Source: Rariloculus sp963665575 (lineage in GTDB: Bacteria; Pseudomonadota; Gammaproteobacteria; Steroidobacterales; Rariloculaceae). From it: 64,000 nt of DNA. The first letter of the stretch is position 1. Each line of letters opens with the position of its first letter. Under the pieces are notes generated by a model. That model did no database searches and had not been told where the DNA came from. It saw only the letters and a program-made list of their open reading frames with translations. Shown piece after piece: positions 1 through 8,346 of the stretch. The position numbers and the translations under genes are program-made. The stretch spans positions 1,302,001 to 1,366,000 of the forward strand of contig CAXXDW010000006.1 in the NCBI GenBank assembly GCA_963665575.2. Direction: 5' to 3'.

Positions 1-2
1 CG

Positions 3-974
3 AGCGGGCAGGGCGGGGATCTCGGCTGGATCGCACGCGGCACGATCGGCGGCACATTCGAGGACGCGCTCTTCGCCATGCAGGTCGATGAGATTTCCGA
101 TGTCGTCGAATCCGATTTTGGCTACCACGTGCTGCGTCTGGACGAAGTCAGGGCCGGCGACCTGCAGACCTTCGAAGAGGTTCAGGACGAGTTGCGCGCC
201 CAGTTCCAGGACGAGGGCGCGGACGCGCTCTTTTTCGAACGCGCGAACCAGCTTGCCGATCTCGCTTTTGACGCTTTTGACGAACTTGCGACCGTGGCGG
301 GCGAGATAGGCTTGCCGCTACAGACGGCGTCAGGTTTCCCGCGCAACGGCGACTCCTCGCTGTTTGCGAACAGCGCGCCGATCGTGCAGGCCGCGTTTAA
401 CCTGGATACGCTCGAAAGCGGCACGAACAGCGAACTGATCGAGCTCGCCGACGATCATGTCGTCGTACTGCGCGTGACAGCGCACGAGCTTCCGGCGCCG
501 CAACCGCTTGAAGCCGTGGCCGGGGAGATCCGCGAGGAGCTTGCGCGCCGGGCCGCCGAAGTTCTCGTGACCGAAGCTGCGGACGCATTCGTTGCGGCAA
601 TCGAGCTCGGCGCCGAAAATCAGGCCGCCACGGAAGAGCACGGCGGCCGCTGGAACGCGCCGATGTGGGCAGAGCGCGCGAGCCCGGAGGTGCCGACGGA
701 AGTACTCGCCACCGCGTTCGGGCTCGGCAGGCCCGAGGCCGGCAACCCGATCCGCGAACTCGTACCGCTGGTCAACGGCGACCGCGCCGTGTTGCTGCTG
801 TCCGGCGTACAGCAGGGCGAGCCCGAGGACATACCGCGCGAGCTGCGCGACGAGCGGCAACGCGAGCTGGCCGAGCAGGCCGCGGGAATCGAGCTTGCGG
901 GCTACGTCGAAGGCGTCGTAGACAATGCAACCGTGCGCATTCCCGACGAAGTCCTGAACCCCCAGTTTTTCTAG
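3..974 (+). CDS. ppiD: Periplasmic folding chaperone PpiD, 3' part only
   Basis: Only the last 323 codons are present, entering from the left edge in the frame that begins at base 3. The first residues carry the parvulin signature GGDLGW and, shortly after, FGYHVLRLDEV, which is the usual end of a PpiC/parvulin rotamase domain. The remaining roughly 270 residues match the layout of the PpiD C-terminal chaperone region, an acidic, alanine-rich helical segment. PpiD is anchored in the inner membrane by an N-terminal helix and helps fold proteins leaving the Sec translocon; the anchor and first chaperone domain lie outside the window. It converges on fabI, a neighbour of ppiD in pseudomonads too. 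Parvulin-family assignment is firm; PpiD rather than SurA rests on the C-terminal length and the fabI context. Confidence 0.85.
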   Translation, partial: SGQGGDLGWIARGTIGGTFEDALFAMQVDEISDVVESDFGYHVLRLDEVRAGDLQTFEEVQDELRAQFQDEGADALFFERANQLADLAFDAFDELATVAGEIGLPLQTASGFPRNGDSSLFANSAPIVQAAFNLDTLESGTNSELIELADDHVVVLRVTAHELPAPQPLEAVAGEIREELARRAAEVLVTEAADAFVAAIELGAENQAATEEHGGRWNAPMWAERASPEVPTEVLATAFGLGRPEAGNPIRELVPLVNGDRAVLLLSGVQQGEPEDIPRELRDERQRELAEQAAGIELAGYVEGVVDNATVRIPDEVLNPQFF

Positions 975-1012
975 GAGCCTGGGCCGGGTTGTCAGGGGCC
1001 GAGCGCCGCGCG

Positions 1013-1807
1013 CTACGCTCCGTGGCTCCCCGAACTCAATCCGACGATGCTGTATCCGGCATCGACGTAGACCACCTGGCCGGTAATCCCTGCCGCGAGA
1101 TCCGAACACAGGAACGCCGCCGCATTGCCGACGTCGTCGATGCTGACGTTTTTCTTCAGCGGTGCGTCGGCGCCGACGCGCGACAGCATGCTCCTGAAGC
1201 CCTTGATCCCCGATGCGGCGAGCGTGCGGATCGGTCCCGCCGACACGGCGTTCACGCGAATGTTGCCTGCGCCGAGGTCGAGCGCGAGGAAGCGGACATT
1301 GGCTTCGAGGCTCGCCTTGGCAAGACCCATGACGTTGTAATTCGGCAGCGCGCGCATCGCGCCGAGGTAACTCAGCGTCAGTAACGCGCCGGCGCGGCCC
1401 GCCATCATCGGTTCCGCTCGCCGGGCGAGCGCAGCGAAGCTGTAGCTCGAGATGTCGTGAGCGATCCGAAAACCCTCGCGGCTGACCGAGTCGATGTAGC
1501 GGCCGTCGAGCTGGTCGGCGGGCGCGTAGGCGACGGAGTGTACGAGGATGTCGAAGCCGTCCCAGTGCGCCGCGAGCTGCTCGAAGAACCCGTCGATCTG
1601 TTGGTCCTCGCTCACGTCGAGCGGCAGCGCGATGTCGCTGCCGAGTTGCGCTGCGAACTTGCCGACGCGCGCGGCGAGCTTGTCGCTCTGGTAGTTGAAG
1701 GCGAGTTCCGCGCCTTCGCGATGCATGGCCTGTGCGATGCCCCACGCGATGGAGCGGTTGCTTGCGAGCCCGATCACGACCGCCCGCTTGCCTGCGAGAA
1801 AACCCAT
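1013..1807 (-). CDS. fabI: Enoyl-[acyl-carrier-protein] reductase (NADH) FabI
   Basis: This 264-residue enzyme catalyses the last step of each fatty acid elongation cycle, reducing trans-2-enoyl-ACP with NADH in the cytoplasm. It is very close to E. coli FabI: the N-terminus MGFLAGKRAVVIG, the AQAMHREGAELAF stretch, the DISSYSF segment and the catalytic region with Tyr147, Tyr157 and Lys164 (NYNVMGLAKASLEANVR) are all there. The SAGPIRTLAASGIK substrate-loop motif is also conserved, so it is the triclosan-target type. The ATG at 1807 was chosen because the alignment with E. coli starts there; the open frame extends upstream but that part has no homology. It is convergent with ppiD and divergent from the methyltransferase gene at 2138. 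Confidence 0.97.
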   Translation of the reverse strand: MGFLAGKRAVVIGLASNRSIAWGIAQAMHREGAELAFNYQSDKLAARVGKFAAQLGSDIALPLDVSEDQQIDGFFEQLAAHWDGFDILVHSVAYAPADQLDGRYIDSVSREGFRIAHDISSYSFAALARRAEPMMAGRAGALLTLSYLGAMRALPNYNVMGLAKASLEANVRFLALDLGAGNIRVNAVSAGPIRTLAASGIKGFRSMLSRVGADAPLKKNVSIDDVGNAAAFLCSDLAAGITGQVVYVDAGYSIVGLSSGSHGA

Positions 1808-2137
1808 GTGCCTGCTCCCTGGGTGCCTTGTTGTCCCGTACGGGATCGAGTCTGATTTCGGCGACGCCGCGTGCGGATATTGTCGCCTGAACGCGGACGC
1901 TAGCTTAGGCGCTCGGTGTGGGGGCGTCCACAACCTCATCGCGATCACGCGCGAGCCAAGGTGCGGCCAAGGGGCCGACAATCGCGTATCGGCGGGTCGC
2001 GGCCGCGAGCCGTCGCGCCGTTGCACTCGTACCGGAATTGGTCGATATTTGTTGCGTATCGTAACGGACTCCGATGCGCTTCACCTGCCGCGAACGGGGC
2101 ATCGGAGTGCGCCAGGAGTTGTGGGACGGAGCACGCA
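1808..2137. other. Divergent intergenic region between fabI and the yafS-like gene
   Basis: These 330 bases separate two diverging genes and should hold both promoters. I see no convincing coding sequence: the frames crossing it are extensions of fabI or its neighbour without family similarity. It contains a perfect 12-bp palindrome at 1834-1845 and an imperfect dyad around 2051-2065 (arms GTTGCG and CGTAAC). No clear -35/-10 pair was recognised. Confidence 0.5.
1834..1845. promoter_or_regulatory. Perfect 12-bp palindrome upstream of fabI
   Basis: TCCCGTACGGGA reads the same on both strands and lies 26 bases upstream of the fabI start codon, within the expected leader or promoter region. That position fits an operator for a dimeric regulator, but I do not recognise it as the site of a named regulator. 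The operator role is inference. Confidence 0.3.
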
Positions 2138-2890
2138 GTGCCGACAGACGAAATCGCGACAGCCTGGCTTGAGACGGCGCTCGGGCGGCGCTGTCTTGCC
2201 AACGAGCAGCGCCTTGTCCGGCAGGCGCTCGACCGCGTGTTCGGGGAGCAGTTGCTGCAGATCGGTTGCTGGGGTGGCCGTGAGGCCTTTCTGCGTTACG
2301 CGAGGACACAGCACGAGAGTCTGGTCGGCTTGCGGACTGAGGACCGCGACGCGGACTTCATCGCAGCGGCGCAAGAGCTTCCGGTTGCGACGGATGCGAT
2401 CGATGCGGTGCTCCTGCCGCACACTCTGGAACTCACCCGGTCCCCACATGCCCTGCTTCGCGAAGCCGACCGGGTCCTGCGAGCCGACGGGCACCTGATC
2501 GTGCTCGGTTTCGTTCCGAGCGGTCCCTGGGGGCTGCGTCACCTGCTCGCGCGTGACGGCTATCCGCCCGGCCATCGGCGCATGATTCGCGAAGGGCGCC
2601 TCCGCGACTGGCTCACGCTGCTGAGCTTCGATGTCGAGTCGGTGACGCCGTGTTGCCACACCCTTCCATTCGAGCGGATCAGGCGATTTGGGTCCTTGCC
2701 GCGCGAGCGCTGGGCGGAGCGCTGGTTGCCGTTTCTGGCCGGCAGCTACATGCTCTCAGCGCAAAAGCGCGTGCAGGGAATGACGCCGATACGGCCGGGC
2801 TGGAAACGCCCGCGGCTCAGGGCCGTCGGCGGCCTGGTCGAGCCCACGACGCGCGCCTCGCCGACGCCCGGGGTCGTGTCCGGCAAGTGA
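2138..2890 (+). CDS. SAM-dependent methyltransferase, YafS-like
   Basis: A 250-residue class I methyltransferase-like protein. The nucleotide-binding glycine motif is degenerate (LLQIGCWGG near residue 43), followed by a post-motif DAVLLPHTLELTRSPHALLREADRVLRADGHLIV that is typical of the family's motif II-III region. It sits directly upstream of rnhA and dnaQ, as yafS does in E. coli, which is the main reason for the YafS comparison. GTG at 2138 was chosen because a GGACGGAG ribosome site lies just upstream and the conserved part begins here; the open frame extends left without similarity. The substrate is unknown. A YafS-like assignment is likely; the reaction is not established. Confidence 0.75.
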   Translation: MPTDEIATAWLETALGRRCLANEQRLVRQALDRVFGEQLLQIGCWGGREAFLRYARTQHESLVGLRTEDRDADFIAAAQELPVATDAIDAVLLPHTLELTRSPHALLREADRVLRADGHLIVLGFVPSGPWGLRHLLARDGYPPGHRRMIREGRLRDWLTLLSFDVESVTPCCHTLPFERIRRFGSLPRERWAERWLPFLAGSYMLSAQKRVQGMTPIRPGWKRPRLRAVGGLVEPTTRASPTPGVVSGK

Positions 2891-2930
2891 CCTCACAATC
2901 CATGTGAGCGGGACAGGACGCGAGTCAGCG

Positions 2931-3374
2931 ATGAAGGAAGTCGAGGCGTTCACCGACGGCGCCTGCCGCGGCAATCCGGGCCCGGGCGGCTGGGGAGTCG
3001 TGCTGAGCTACAACGGCCATGTCAGGGAGCTTTGCGGCGGCGAAGCGGACACGACCAACAACCGCATGGAGATCACGGCAGCGATCCGCGCGCTGGAAGC
3101 GCTCAGGGAGCGCTGCCGGGTCCGCGTCTTTACCGATTCGACTTATGTCAAGAACGGAATTACCGAGTGGCTGCCGAACTGGCGCCGGCGCGGCTGGCGC
3201 ACGGCCGGCCGCAAGCCCGTCAAGAACCAGGATCTGTGGCAGGATCTTGCGTCGCTGACCGACCGGCACGAGGTCTCCTGGCATTGGGTCAAGGGGCATG
3301 CCGGACACCCCGGCAACGAGCGTGCCGACCGGCTCGCAAATCAGGGACTGGACAATGCGGCAGATCGTACTTGA
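2931..3374 (+). CDS. rnhA: Ribonuclease HI
   Basis: A 147-residue cytoplasmic RNase H that cuts the RNA strand of RNA-DNA hybrids, for example R-loops and Okazaki primers. The four catalytic acids of the family are visible: Asp9 (FTDGAC), Glu47 (NNRMEIT), Asp69 (FTDST) and Asp133 (ERADRLA), with the active-site His123 in the KGHAGHP loop. The basic handle region (NWRRRGWRTAGRKPVKNQDLW) of E. coli RNase HI is present. ATG at 2931 matches the family N-terminus; an in-frame ATG at 2904 would add nine unconserved residues. The 3' end overlaps the start of dnaQ by 20 bases, so the two are very likely translationally coupled. Confidence 0.96.
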   Translation: MKEVEAFTDGACRGNPGPGGWGVVLSYNGHVRELCGGEADTTNNRMEITAAIRALEALRERCRVRVFTDSTYVKNGITEWLPNWRRRGWRTAGRKPVKNQDLWQDLASLTDRHEVSWHWVKGHAGHPGNERADRLANQGLDNAADRT

Positions 3375-4083
3375 TACGGAAACGACGGGCCTTGAACCGG
3401 CTTCGGGACACCGGATCATAGAACTCGGCTGCGTCGAGCTCTTCAACCGTCGCGTCACGAGCGGCACCTTTCACCGCTACATCAATCCGGGCCGGACCGT
3501 CGATGCCGGCGCGCTGGCAGTGCACGGCATCGATGACGAGTTCCTGGCGACGCAGCCGTTCTTCGCCGACATCGCCAGAGAGTTTCTCGAGTTCGTACAC
3601 GATGCCGAACTCGTCATCCACAACGCAGAGTTCGACGTGGAGTTCATCAACCACGAACTGCGGCGCGTTTCCGATGCGCCGCGCGACATCCGCGACTGCT
3701 GCGAGGTTCTCGACACGCTCGCGCTCGCCAGGCGCATGCACCCGGGCAAGGCGAACGACCTCGATTCGCTCGCCAGGCGCCACGGGGTGGACGTTTCCCG
3801 GCGCGAGCTGCATGGGGCGTTGCTCGACGCCCGAATCCTGGCCGAGGTCTACCTGATCATGACCGGTGCGCAGGTCAGCCTGTCGCTCGACACAGGCGAT
3901 GCGGCCGACCAGGACCACGCCGGCGAGTTCGTGTCCGTCGAGCGCGAGGGGCTCACGCTCACGGTGCCCGGCGCGTCGCACGAGGAGGCGGCCGCGCACG
4001 AGGCTCTGCTCAAGCGTATTCGAAGCCAAAGCGGCGGTTCCGCGCTCTGGGACGCGATGCCGGATCGGCGCGACGAGTCCTGA
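3355..4083 (+). CDS. dnaQ: DNA polymerase III epsilon subunit (proofreading exonuclease)
   Basis: A 242-residue 3'-5' exonuclease of the DEDDh class, which proofreads for the replicative polymerase. ExoI is seen as DTETTGL (Asp7, Glu9), ExoII as HNAEFDVEFIN (Asp94) and ExoIII as HGALLDARILAEVYL (His153, Asp158). After about residue 170 comes the short tail that in E. coli binds the alpha subunit. It overlaps rnhA by 20 bases in the same direction; in E. coli these two genes diverge, so the coupling here is a lineage difference. The ATG at 3355 gives the canonical start MRQIVLDTETTG. Assignment is secure. Confidence 0.96.
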   Translation: MRQIVLDTETTGLEPASGHRIIELGCVELFNRRVTSGTFHRYINPGRTVDAGALAVHGIDDEFLATQPFFADIAREFLEFVHDAELVIHNAEFDVEFINHELRRVSDAPRDIRDCCEVLDTLALARRMHPGKANDLDSLARRHGVDVSRRELHGALLDARILAEVYLIMTGAQVSLSLDTGDAADQDHAGEFVSVEREGLTLTVPGASHEEAAAHEALLKRIRSQSGGSALWDAMPDRRDES

Positions 4084-4184
4084 CGAAATCCTTTGCAGCG
4101 GCGCGCGGTTGCCGCTAAGCTTGCCCCCGCAGCGGAAACTGCCATCCGCTGACATCACAGAATCAGAACCTGGGGAACCCGCAC

Positions 4185-5522
4185 ATGGAAGACCTCGTAT
4201 TCAACGATGCGATGCTCGCATCCGCGATCGTGCTCACCGTCACCTTCATCGGTATTTTCACCGAGTACCTGCATGGCTTCGAACGGTCGAAGGTCGCCGC
4301 GGCGGGCGCCGTTGCGATGGTCGTCGTCGGCCAGGTCTACGGGTTCTATTCGCCGGAGGACGCGGTCGAGGCCGTCGACTGGAATGTGATCTTCCTGCTC
4401 GCGGCCATGATGACGATCGTCTCGATCATGATCCCGACCGGCGGGTTCAACGCGCTCGCGTACAAGCTTGCCCGGATGAGCAAGGGCCGGCTTTATCTCA
4501 TGATGGTGCTGATCGGCAGCGCGGTGACCTTCCTGTCGCTCCTGCTCGACAACGTCACGACCGTCGTGATCTTCGGCCCGCTGATCATCCTCATCGCCCG
4601 GGCGCAGAAGATCAACCCGATTCCCTATCTGCTCGCGGCGGCGCTCCTGTCGGACACCGGCGGAATCGGCACGCTCGTCGGCGATCCGCCGAACATCATG
4701 ATCGGCTCGGCGGCCGACATCGACTTCAACACCTTCGTGATCCGCATGGGCTGGCCCGTCCTCATCTGCTGGATCGGCGTGCTCGTCATGCTGAGGTTCC
4801 TGTTCGCCAAGCAGTTGGCCGAGAAGCCCGAAGGCGAGTTCACCGAGGTCGTCGAGATCAAGGACAAGTGGACCTGGAACGCGTCGCTGATCATTCTGGG
4901 CGCCATGGTCATACTCTTCATGCTGCACCGGGCCCTGCATTGGGAGGCCTGGTTCGTCGCCGTGCTCGGCATGGCGGCGCTCGTGCTGACATCGCGCAAG
5001 TTGATCATGGACATCGCGGTCGAACATGTTGAGCTCCCGCTGCTGATGTTCTTTATCGGGCTCTTCATGATCGTCGGCGGCGTCGAGCACAGCCAATTCC
5101 TGATCTGGGTCGGCAGTTTCATCACGCCGTTCGTCCAGTCCGATCTGCTCATGGCGACGATCGTGCTGATGTGGGTCGGTGCGGTCCTTTCCGCCGCGAT
5201 AGACAATATCCCGTTCACGGCGGCCATGATCCCGATCATCCTGGGCCTCGAGACGCAGGGCATCAACGTGACGCCGCTGTGGTGGGGGCTCGCGATGGGT
5301 GTCGGTCTCGGCGGCAACGGCACGCACATCGGCTCGACGGCCAACGTCTTTATCGTGACGATCTCCGAGCGACTCGCACGGGAGGAGAACGACCCGAGTT
5401 ACCTGATCACGCCGGGACTCTGGTTCCGCAAGGGCTCGCCCGTCATGTTGGGCACGCTCGTGATCGCGACGATCCTGATGTACGTGTTCTGGGGCTGGTT
5501 CGAGACCCCTCTGCCCGAGTAA
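4185..5522 (+). CDS. ArsB/NhaD-superfamily ion transporter (P-protein-like permease)
   Basis: A 445-residue polytopic inner membrane protein with about eleven hydrophobic segments. It belongs to the ion transporter superfamily containing ArsB, NhaD and the animal pink-eyed-dilution (P) protein. The hallmark is the conserved central loop LVGDPPNIMIGSAA near residue 170, repeated in degenerate form in the C-terminal half (NGTHIGSTANVFIV), which reflects the internal duplication of this fold. The LLDNVTTVVIFGPL segment before the first loop is also typical. The transported ion cannot be read from sequence; anion, arsenite or sodium/proton exchange are all possible. It converges with nhaD, another superfamily member, across a strong hairpin. 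Confidence 0.85.
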   Translation: MEDLVFNDAMLASAIVLTVTFIGIFTEYLHGFERSKVAAAGAVAMVVVGQVYGFYSPEDAVEAVDWNVIFLLAAMMTIVSIMIPTGGFNALAYKLARMSKGRLYLMMVLIGSAVTFLSLLLDNVTTVVIFGPLIILIARAQKINPIPYLLAAALLSDTGGIGTLVGDPPNIMIGSAADIDFNTFVIRMGWPVLICWIGVLVMLRFLFAKQLAEKPEGEFTEVVEIKDKWTWNASLIILGAMVILFMLHRALHWEAWFVAVLGMAALVLTSRKLIMDIAVEHVELPLLMFFIGLFMIVGGVEHSQFLIWVGSFITPFVQSDLLMATIVLMWVGAVLSAAIDNIPFTAAMIPIILGLETQGINVTPLWWGLAMGVGLGGNGTHIGSTANVFIVTISERLAREENDPSYLITPGLWFRKGSPVMLGTLVIATILMYVFWGWFETPLPE

Positions 5523-5551
5523 GAACACCGTCCCGAACAGTCCTTCCGGCA

Positions 5552-5577
5552 GCGTGTCAGCCTCGAGGCTGACGCGC
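5552..5577. terminator. Bidirectional hairpin between convergent transporters
   Basis: An inverted repeat with a perfect 18-base core (5556-5573) extends to an 11-bp stem around a TCGA loop. It lies 30 bases after the permease stop and 30 bases before the nhaD stop on the other strand, where a shared terminator is expected. There is no T-run on either side, so the terminator role is inferred from position and stability. Confidence 0.55.
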
Positions 5578-5606
5578 CGCTTCGCGCCCGGTCACCGGTG
5601 CCGCGC

Positions 5607-7055
5607 TCAGAACCCGATGTCGCTCAGCATCAGATGGGTAGCGATGCTCGCCGCGTAGCCCAGCGCGATCGCCCACGTCCACTTGAAGTGCGCGAAGAAC
5701 GTGTAGATGCCGCGCGCCTGGCCCATGACCGCGACACCGGCGGCCGACCCGACGGACAGCATGGAGCCGCCGACGCCTGCCGTCAGCGTGACGAGCAGCC
5801 ACTGGTCGAGGTTCATTTCAGGTGCCATCTCGAGCACCGCGAACATGACCGGGATGTTGTCGAGGATCGCCGAGAGGACGCCGACCCAGATGTTGGCTGT
5901 TGTCGCGCCGAGTTCGCCGTACATGAAGTCCGATACGATCGCGAGATAGCCGAAGGTTCCGAGTCCGGCAACGCACAGCATGATGCCGTAGAAGAACATC
6001 AGCGTGTCCCACTCCGCACGTTGCAGGTTGCGGTAGATGTCGTATTGGCCCGAGCCTGAGGCGTGGTGATCGTGCTCGAGCGCAAAGGCGCTGTCGTCGG
6101 CTGCCGGGTCCCCCGAATCGACGAAACGCGTGCCGCTTTTCTGCAGGTAGTAACCATAGAGCTTGAGCAGGCCAAGCCCTGTCATCATGCCGACCACGGG
6201 CGGCAGGTGCAGCACGCTGTGGCCGAGTACGGCCATCGTGATGGTGAGTGCGAAGAGCGCCATCACGACGAAGGCACCTTTCCGAAGTTGGGCTTGTTCG
6301 GTGACCTCGGCGGGTTTCCCGCTCGGGAGCGCGATACTCAGGATTGCCGCCGTCACGAGCCAGTTGACGAGCGACGGTACGACGAGCGCGAAGAACTGCT
6401 GAAACTCGACGAAACCGCGTTGCCAGACCATCAGGGTCGTGATGTCGCCGAACGGGCTGAACGCGCCGCCGGCGTTGGCCGCAACGACGATATTGATGCA
6501 GGCCAGAACGACGAAACGGCGATTGTCGCCGCCGATGGCCATGACGACCGTCGCCATCAACAGCGCCGTCGTGAGGTTGTCGGCGATCGGCGACATCACG
6601 AACGAGATCGCGCCAGTGATCCAGAAGATCTGCCTGAGCGAGTAGCCCTGTGAAACGAGACGCACCCGGAGCACGTCGAATACGCCGCGCTCGTCGAGCG
6701 TGTTGATGTAGGTCATCGCCGCCAGCAGGAACAGAAAAAGTTCCGCGAATTCAAGCAGGCCGTGGCGGACGGCTTCCTCGGCGCCCTCCGGCATCCCGGC
6801 CTGCGACAGTGCGATCGCAGCGAGCACCCAGATCACGCCTGCAGCGACCATGACGGGTTTGGACTTCCTTAGGTGGATCGTCTCCTCGAATATCACCAGT
6901 GAGTAGGCGACAACGAAAATCGCGAGCGCGAGGAAACCGGCCCAGTGCTGCGAGAGGCCGGGCGCGGCTTCAGCCTGCGCGAACGCCGTGCTCGCGAGCC
7001 AGACGCAGCCCGCTGCGATTCCAGTCAGGGCAGCGGATTTCTTCCATGTCTTCAT
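5607..7055 (-). CDS. nhaD: Sodium:proton antiporter, NhaD type
   Basis: A 482-residue inner membrane antiporter of the NhaD family, which exports Na+ or Li+ in exchange for protons. The family-typical stretch SPIADNLTTALLMATVVMAIGG (about residues 155-175) is followed by NIVVAANAGGAFSPFGDITTLMVW, and a second DNIPVMFA segment lies in the C-terminal half. The N-terminus has a cleavable-looking signal segment ending near AFAQAEA, as in several NhaD proteins. The ATG at 7055 is preceded by a GGAG ribosome site; the longer open frame upstream lacks similarity. Common in marine and haloalkaliphilic proteobacteria. Assignment to the family is strong; ion preference is inference. Confidence 0.9.
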   Translation of the reverse strand: MKTWKKSAALTGIAAGCVWLASTAFAQAEAAPGLSQHWAGFLALAIFVVAYSLVIFEETIHLRKSKPVMVAAGVIWVLAAIALSQAGMPEGAEEAVRHGLLEFAELFLFLLAAMTYINTLDERGVFDVLRVRLVSQGYSLRQIFWITGAISFVMSPIADNLTTALLMATVVMAIGGDNRRFVVLACINIVVAANAGGAFSPFGDITTLMVWQRGFVEFQQFFALVVPSLVNWLVTAAILSIALPSGKPAEVTEQAQLRKGAFVVMALFALTITMAVLGHSVLHLPPVVGMMTGLGLLKLYGYYLQKSGTRFVDSGDPAADDSAFALEHDHHASGSGQYDIYRNLQRAEWDTLMFFYGIMLCVAGLGTFGYLAIVSDFMYGELGATTANIWVGVLSAILDNIPVMFAVLEMAPEMNLDQWLLVTLTAGVGGSMLSVGSAAGVAVMGQARGIYTFFAHFKWTWAIALGYAASIATHLMLSDIGF

Positions 7056-7221
7056 TTGCGGACTCCAGGGTATTGGCCGTTCGGGAGACGTCGTGTCGCC
7101 CATCCGGGAGCGAGGGACGGGAGCGGCGTGGTGCCGGAACGGTACAGCCGCGCGCCGCGTTGTGGCGCCGCGGACGGCATTATAGTATCCGCCCGGCGCT
7201 ACACAGTGCGGAGCATTGGCG

Positions 7222-8235
7222 ATGAAGGTGCTGGTCACGGGCGCCGCGGGCTTTATCGGATTTCACACGGCCGGCGCACTGGCGCGCCGCGGCGACGAAG
7301 TCGTGGGCCTCGACAATCTGAGCGAGTACTACGACGTTGCCCTGAAGCGGGCGCGCCTGGCACTGCTCGAGTCGCACGACGCCTTTCGTTTCGTGAGGCT
7401 CGACCTGGCCGACTGCGACGGAATGGCGGCGCTCTTTGCGGCCGAAAGTTTCGACCGCGTAATTCATCTCGGCGCGCAGCCAGGTGTGCGTTACGGTATC
7501 GAGAACCCGTTCGCCTACATCGACAGCAACGTCCACGGAACCCTGACCGTACTCGAGGGCTGCCGGCACAGCGGCGTCGAGCACCTGGTCTTCGCGTCGA
7601 CGAGTTCCGTATACGGCGCAAACACGAAACTGCCGTTCTCGATTCACGACAATGTCGATCACCCCCTGTCGCTGTACGCCGCGACCAAGAAGTCCAACGA
7701 ACTCATGGCGCACTCCTACGCGAGCCTCTTTGGTCTTGCGGTCACGGGTCTGCGGTTCTTTACCGTCTATGGGCCGTTCGGCCGCCCGGACATGGCGCTG
7801 TTCCGGTTCACGAAGCGCATCCTTGCAGGCGTTCCGATCGATGTATTCAACTACGGCAGGCATCGGCGCGATTTCACCTACATCGACGACATCGTCAATG
7901 CGGTCCTGCGCGTCGTCGACCGGGTTCCTGAGCCCGACGCCCGCTGGAGCGGCGCTCTGCCTGATCCGGGATCGAGCGCCGCGCCATACCGGCTCTACAA
8001 CATCGGCAACCAGCAGCCCGTGCAACTCATCGAGCTCATCGAGACGCTCGAACAGTGCCTCGGGCGCAAGGCAGACAAGCGGCTGCTGCCGAAGCAGCCG
8101 GGCGACCTCGAGGAGACCTGGGCCGATGTCGGGAGTCTCGCCGCGGACTTCGACTTTCGGCCGGGCACATCGCTCGAGGAAGGGGTTCGGCGCTTCGTCG
8201 ACTGGTATGTCGAATTTTACGATGTCGAGCCTTAG
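7222..8235 (+). CDS. NAD-dependent nucleotide-sugar epimerase (UDP-glucuronate 4-epimerase type)
   Basis: A 337-residue extended short-chain dehydrogenase. The Rossmann motif GAAGFIGFH is at residues 8-16 and the catalytic Tyr-x3-Lys is in SLYAATKKSNELM (near residues 152-156). The substrate region includes RFFTVYGPFGRPDMALFRF and the late signature RDFTYIDDIV, which resemble UDP-glucuronate or UDP-galacturonate 4-epimerases (CapI/WbpP relatives) used for capsule and LPS precursors. ATG at 7222 is preceded by GGAG at 7210-7213; a TTG six bases earlier is too close to that site. A possible -10 box TATAGT lies at 7181-7186. Exact sugar specificity cannot be read from sequence. Confidence 0.87.
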   Translation: MKVLVTGAAGFIGFHTAGALARRGDEVVGLDNLSEYYDVALKRARLALLESHDAFRFVRLDLADCDGMAALFAAESFDRVIHLGAQPGVRYGIENPFAYIDSNVHGTLTVLEGCRHSGVEHLVFASTSSVYGANTKLPFSIHDNVDHPLSLYAATKKSNELMAHSYASLFGLAVTGLRFFTVYGPFGRPDMALFRFTKRILAGVPIDVFNYGRHRRDFTYIDDIVNAVLRVVDRVPEPDARWSGALPDPGSSAAPYRLYNIGNQQPVQLIELIETLEQCLGRKADKRLLPKQPGDLEETWADVGSLAADFDFRPGTSLEEGVRRFVDWYVEFYDVEP

Positions 8236-8346
8236 GCCAGGTCGAAACAAGTCGGTTCGCGCTGCGCCGCCCGGCCGCCGGGAGCGGCTGCACCGCGGCA
8301 GTCCGGGGCGCGTCCCTGAACCGCACACGTTTGCAATAATCCGACC

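Noticed and set aside
1808..2026. N-terminal extension of FabI
   Set aside because: The extra 73 residues have no match to FabI, whose known start aligns exactly with ATG 1807.
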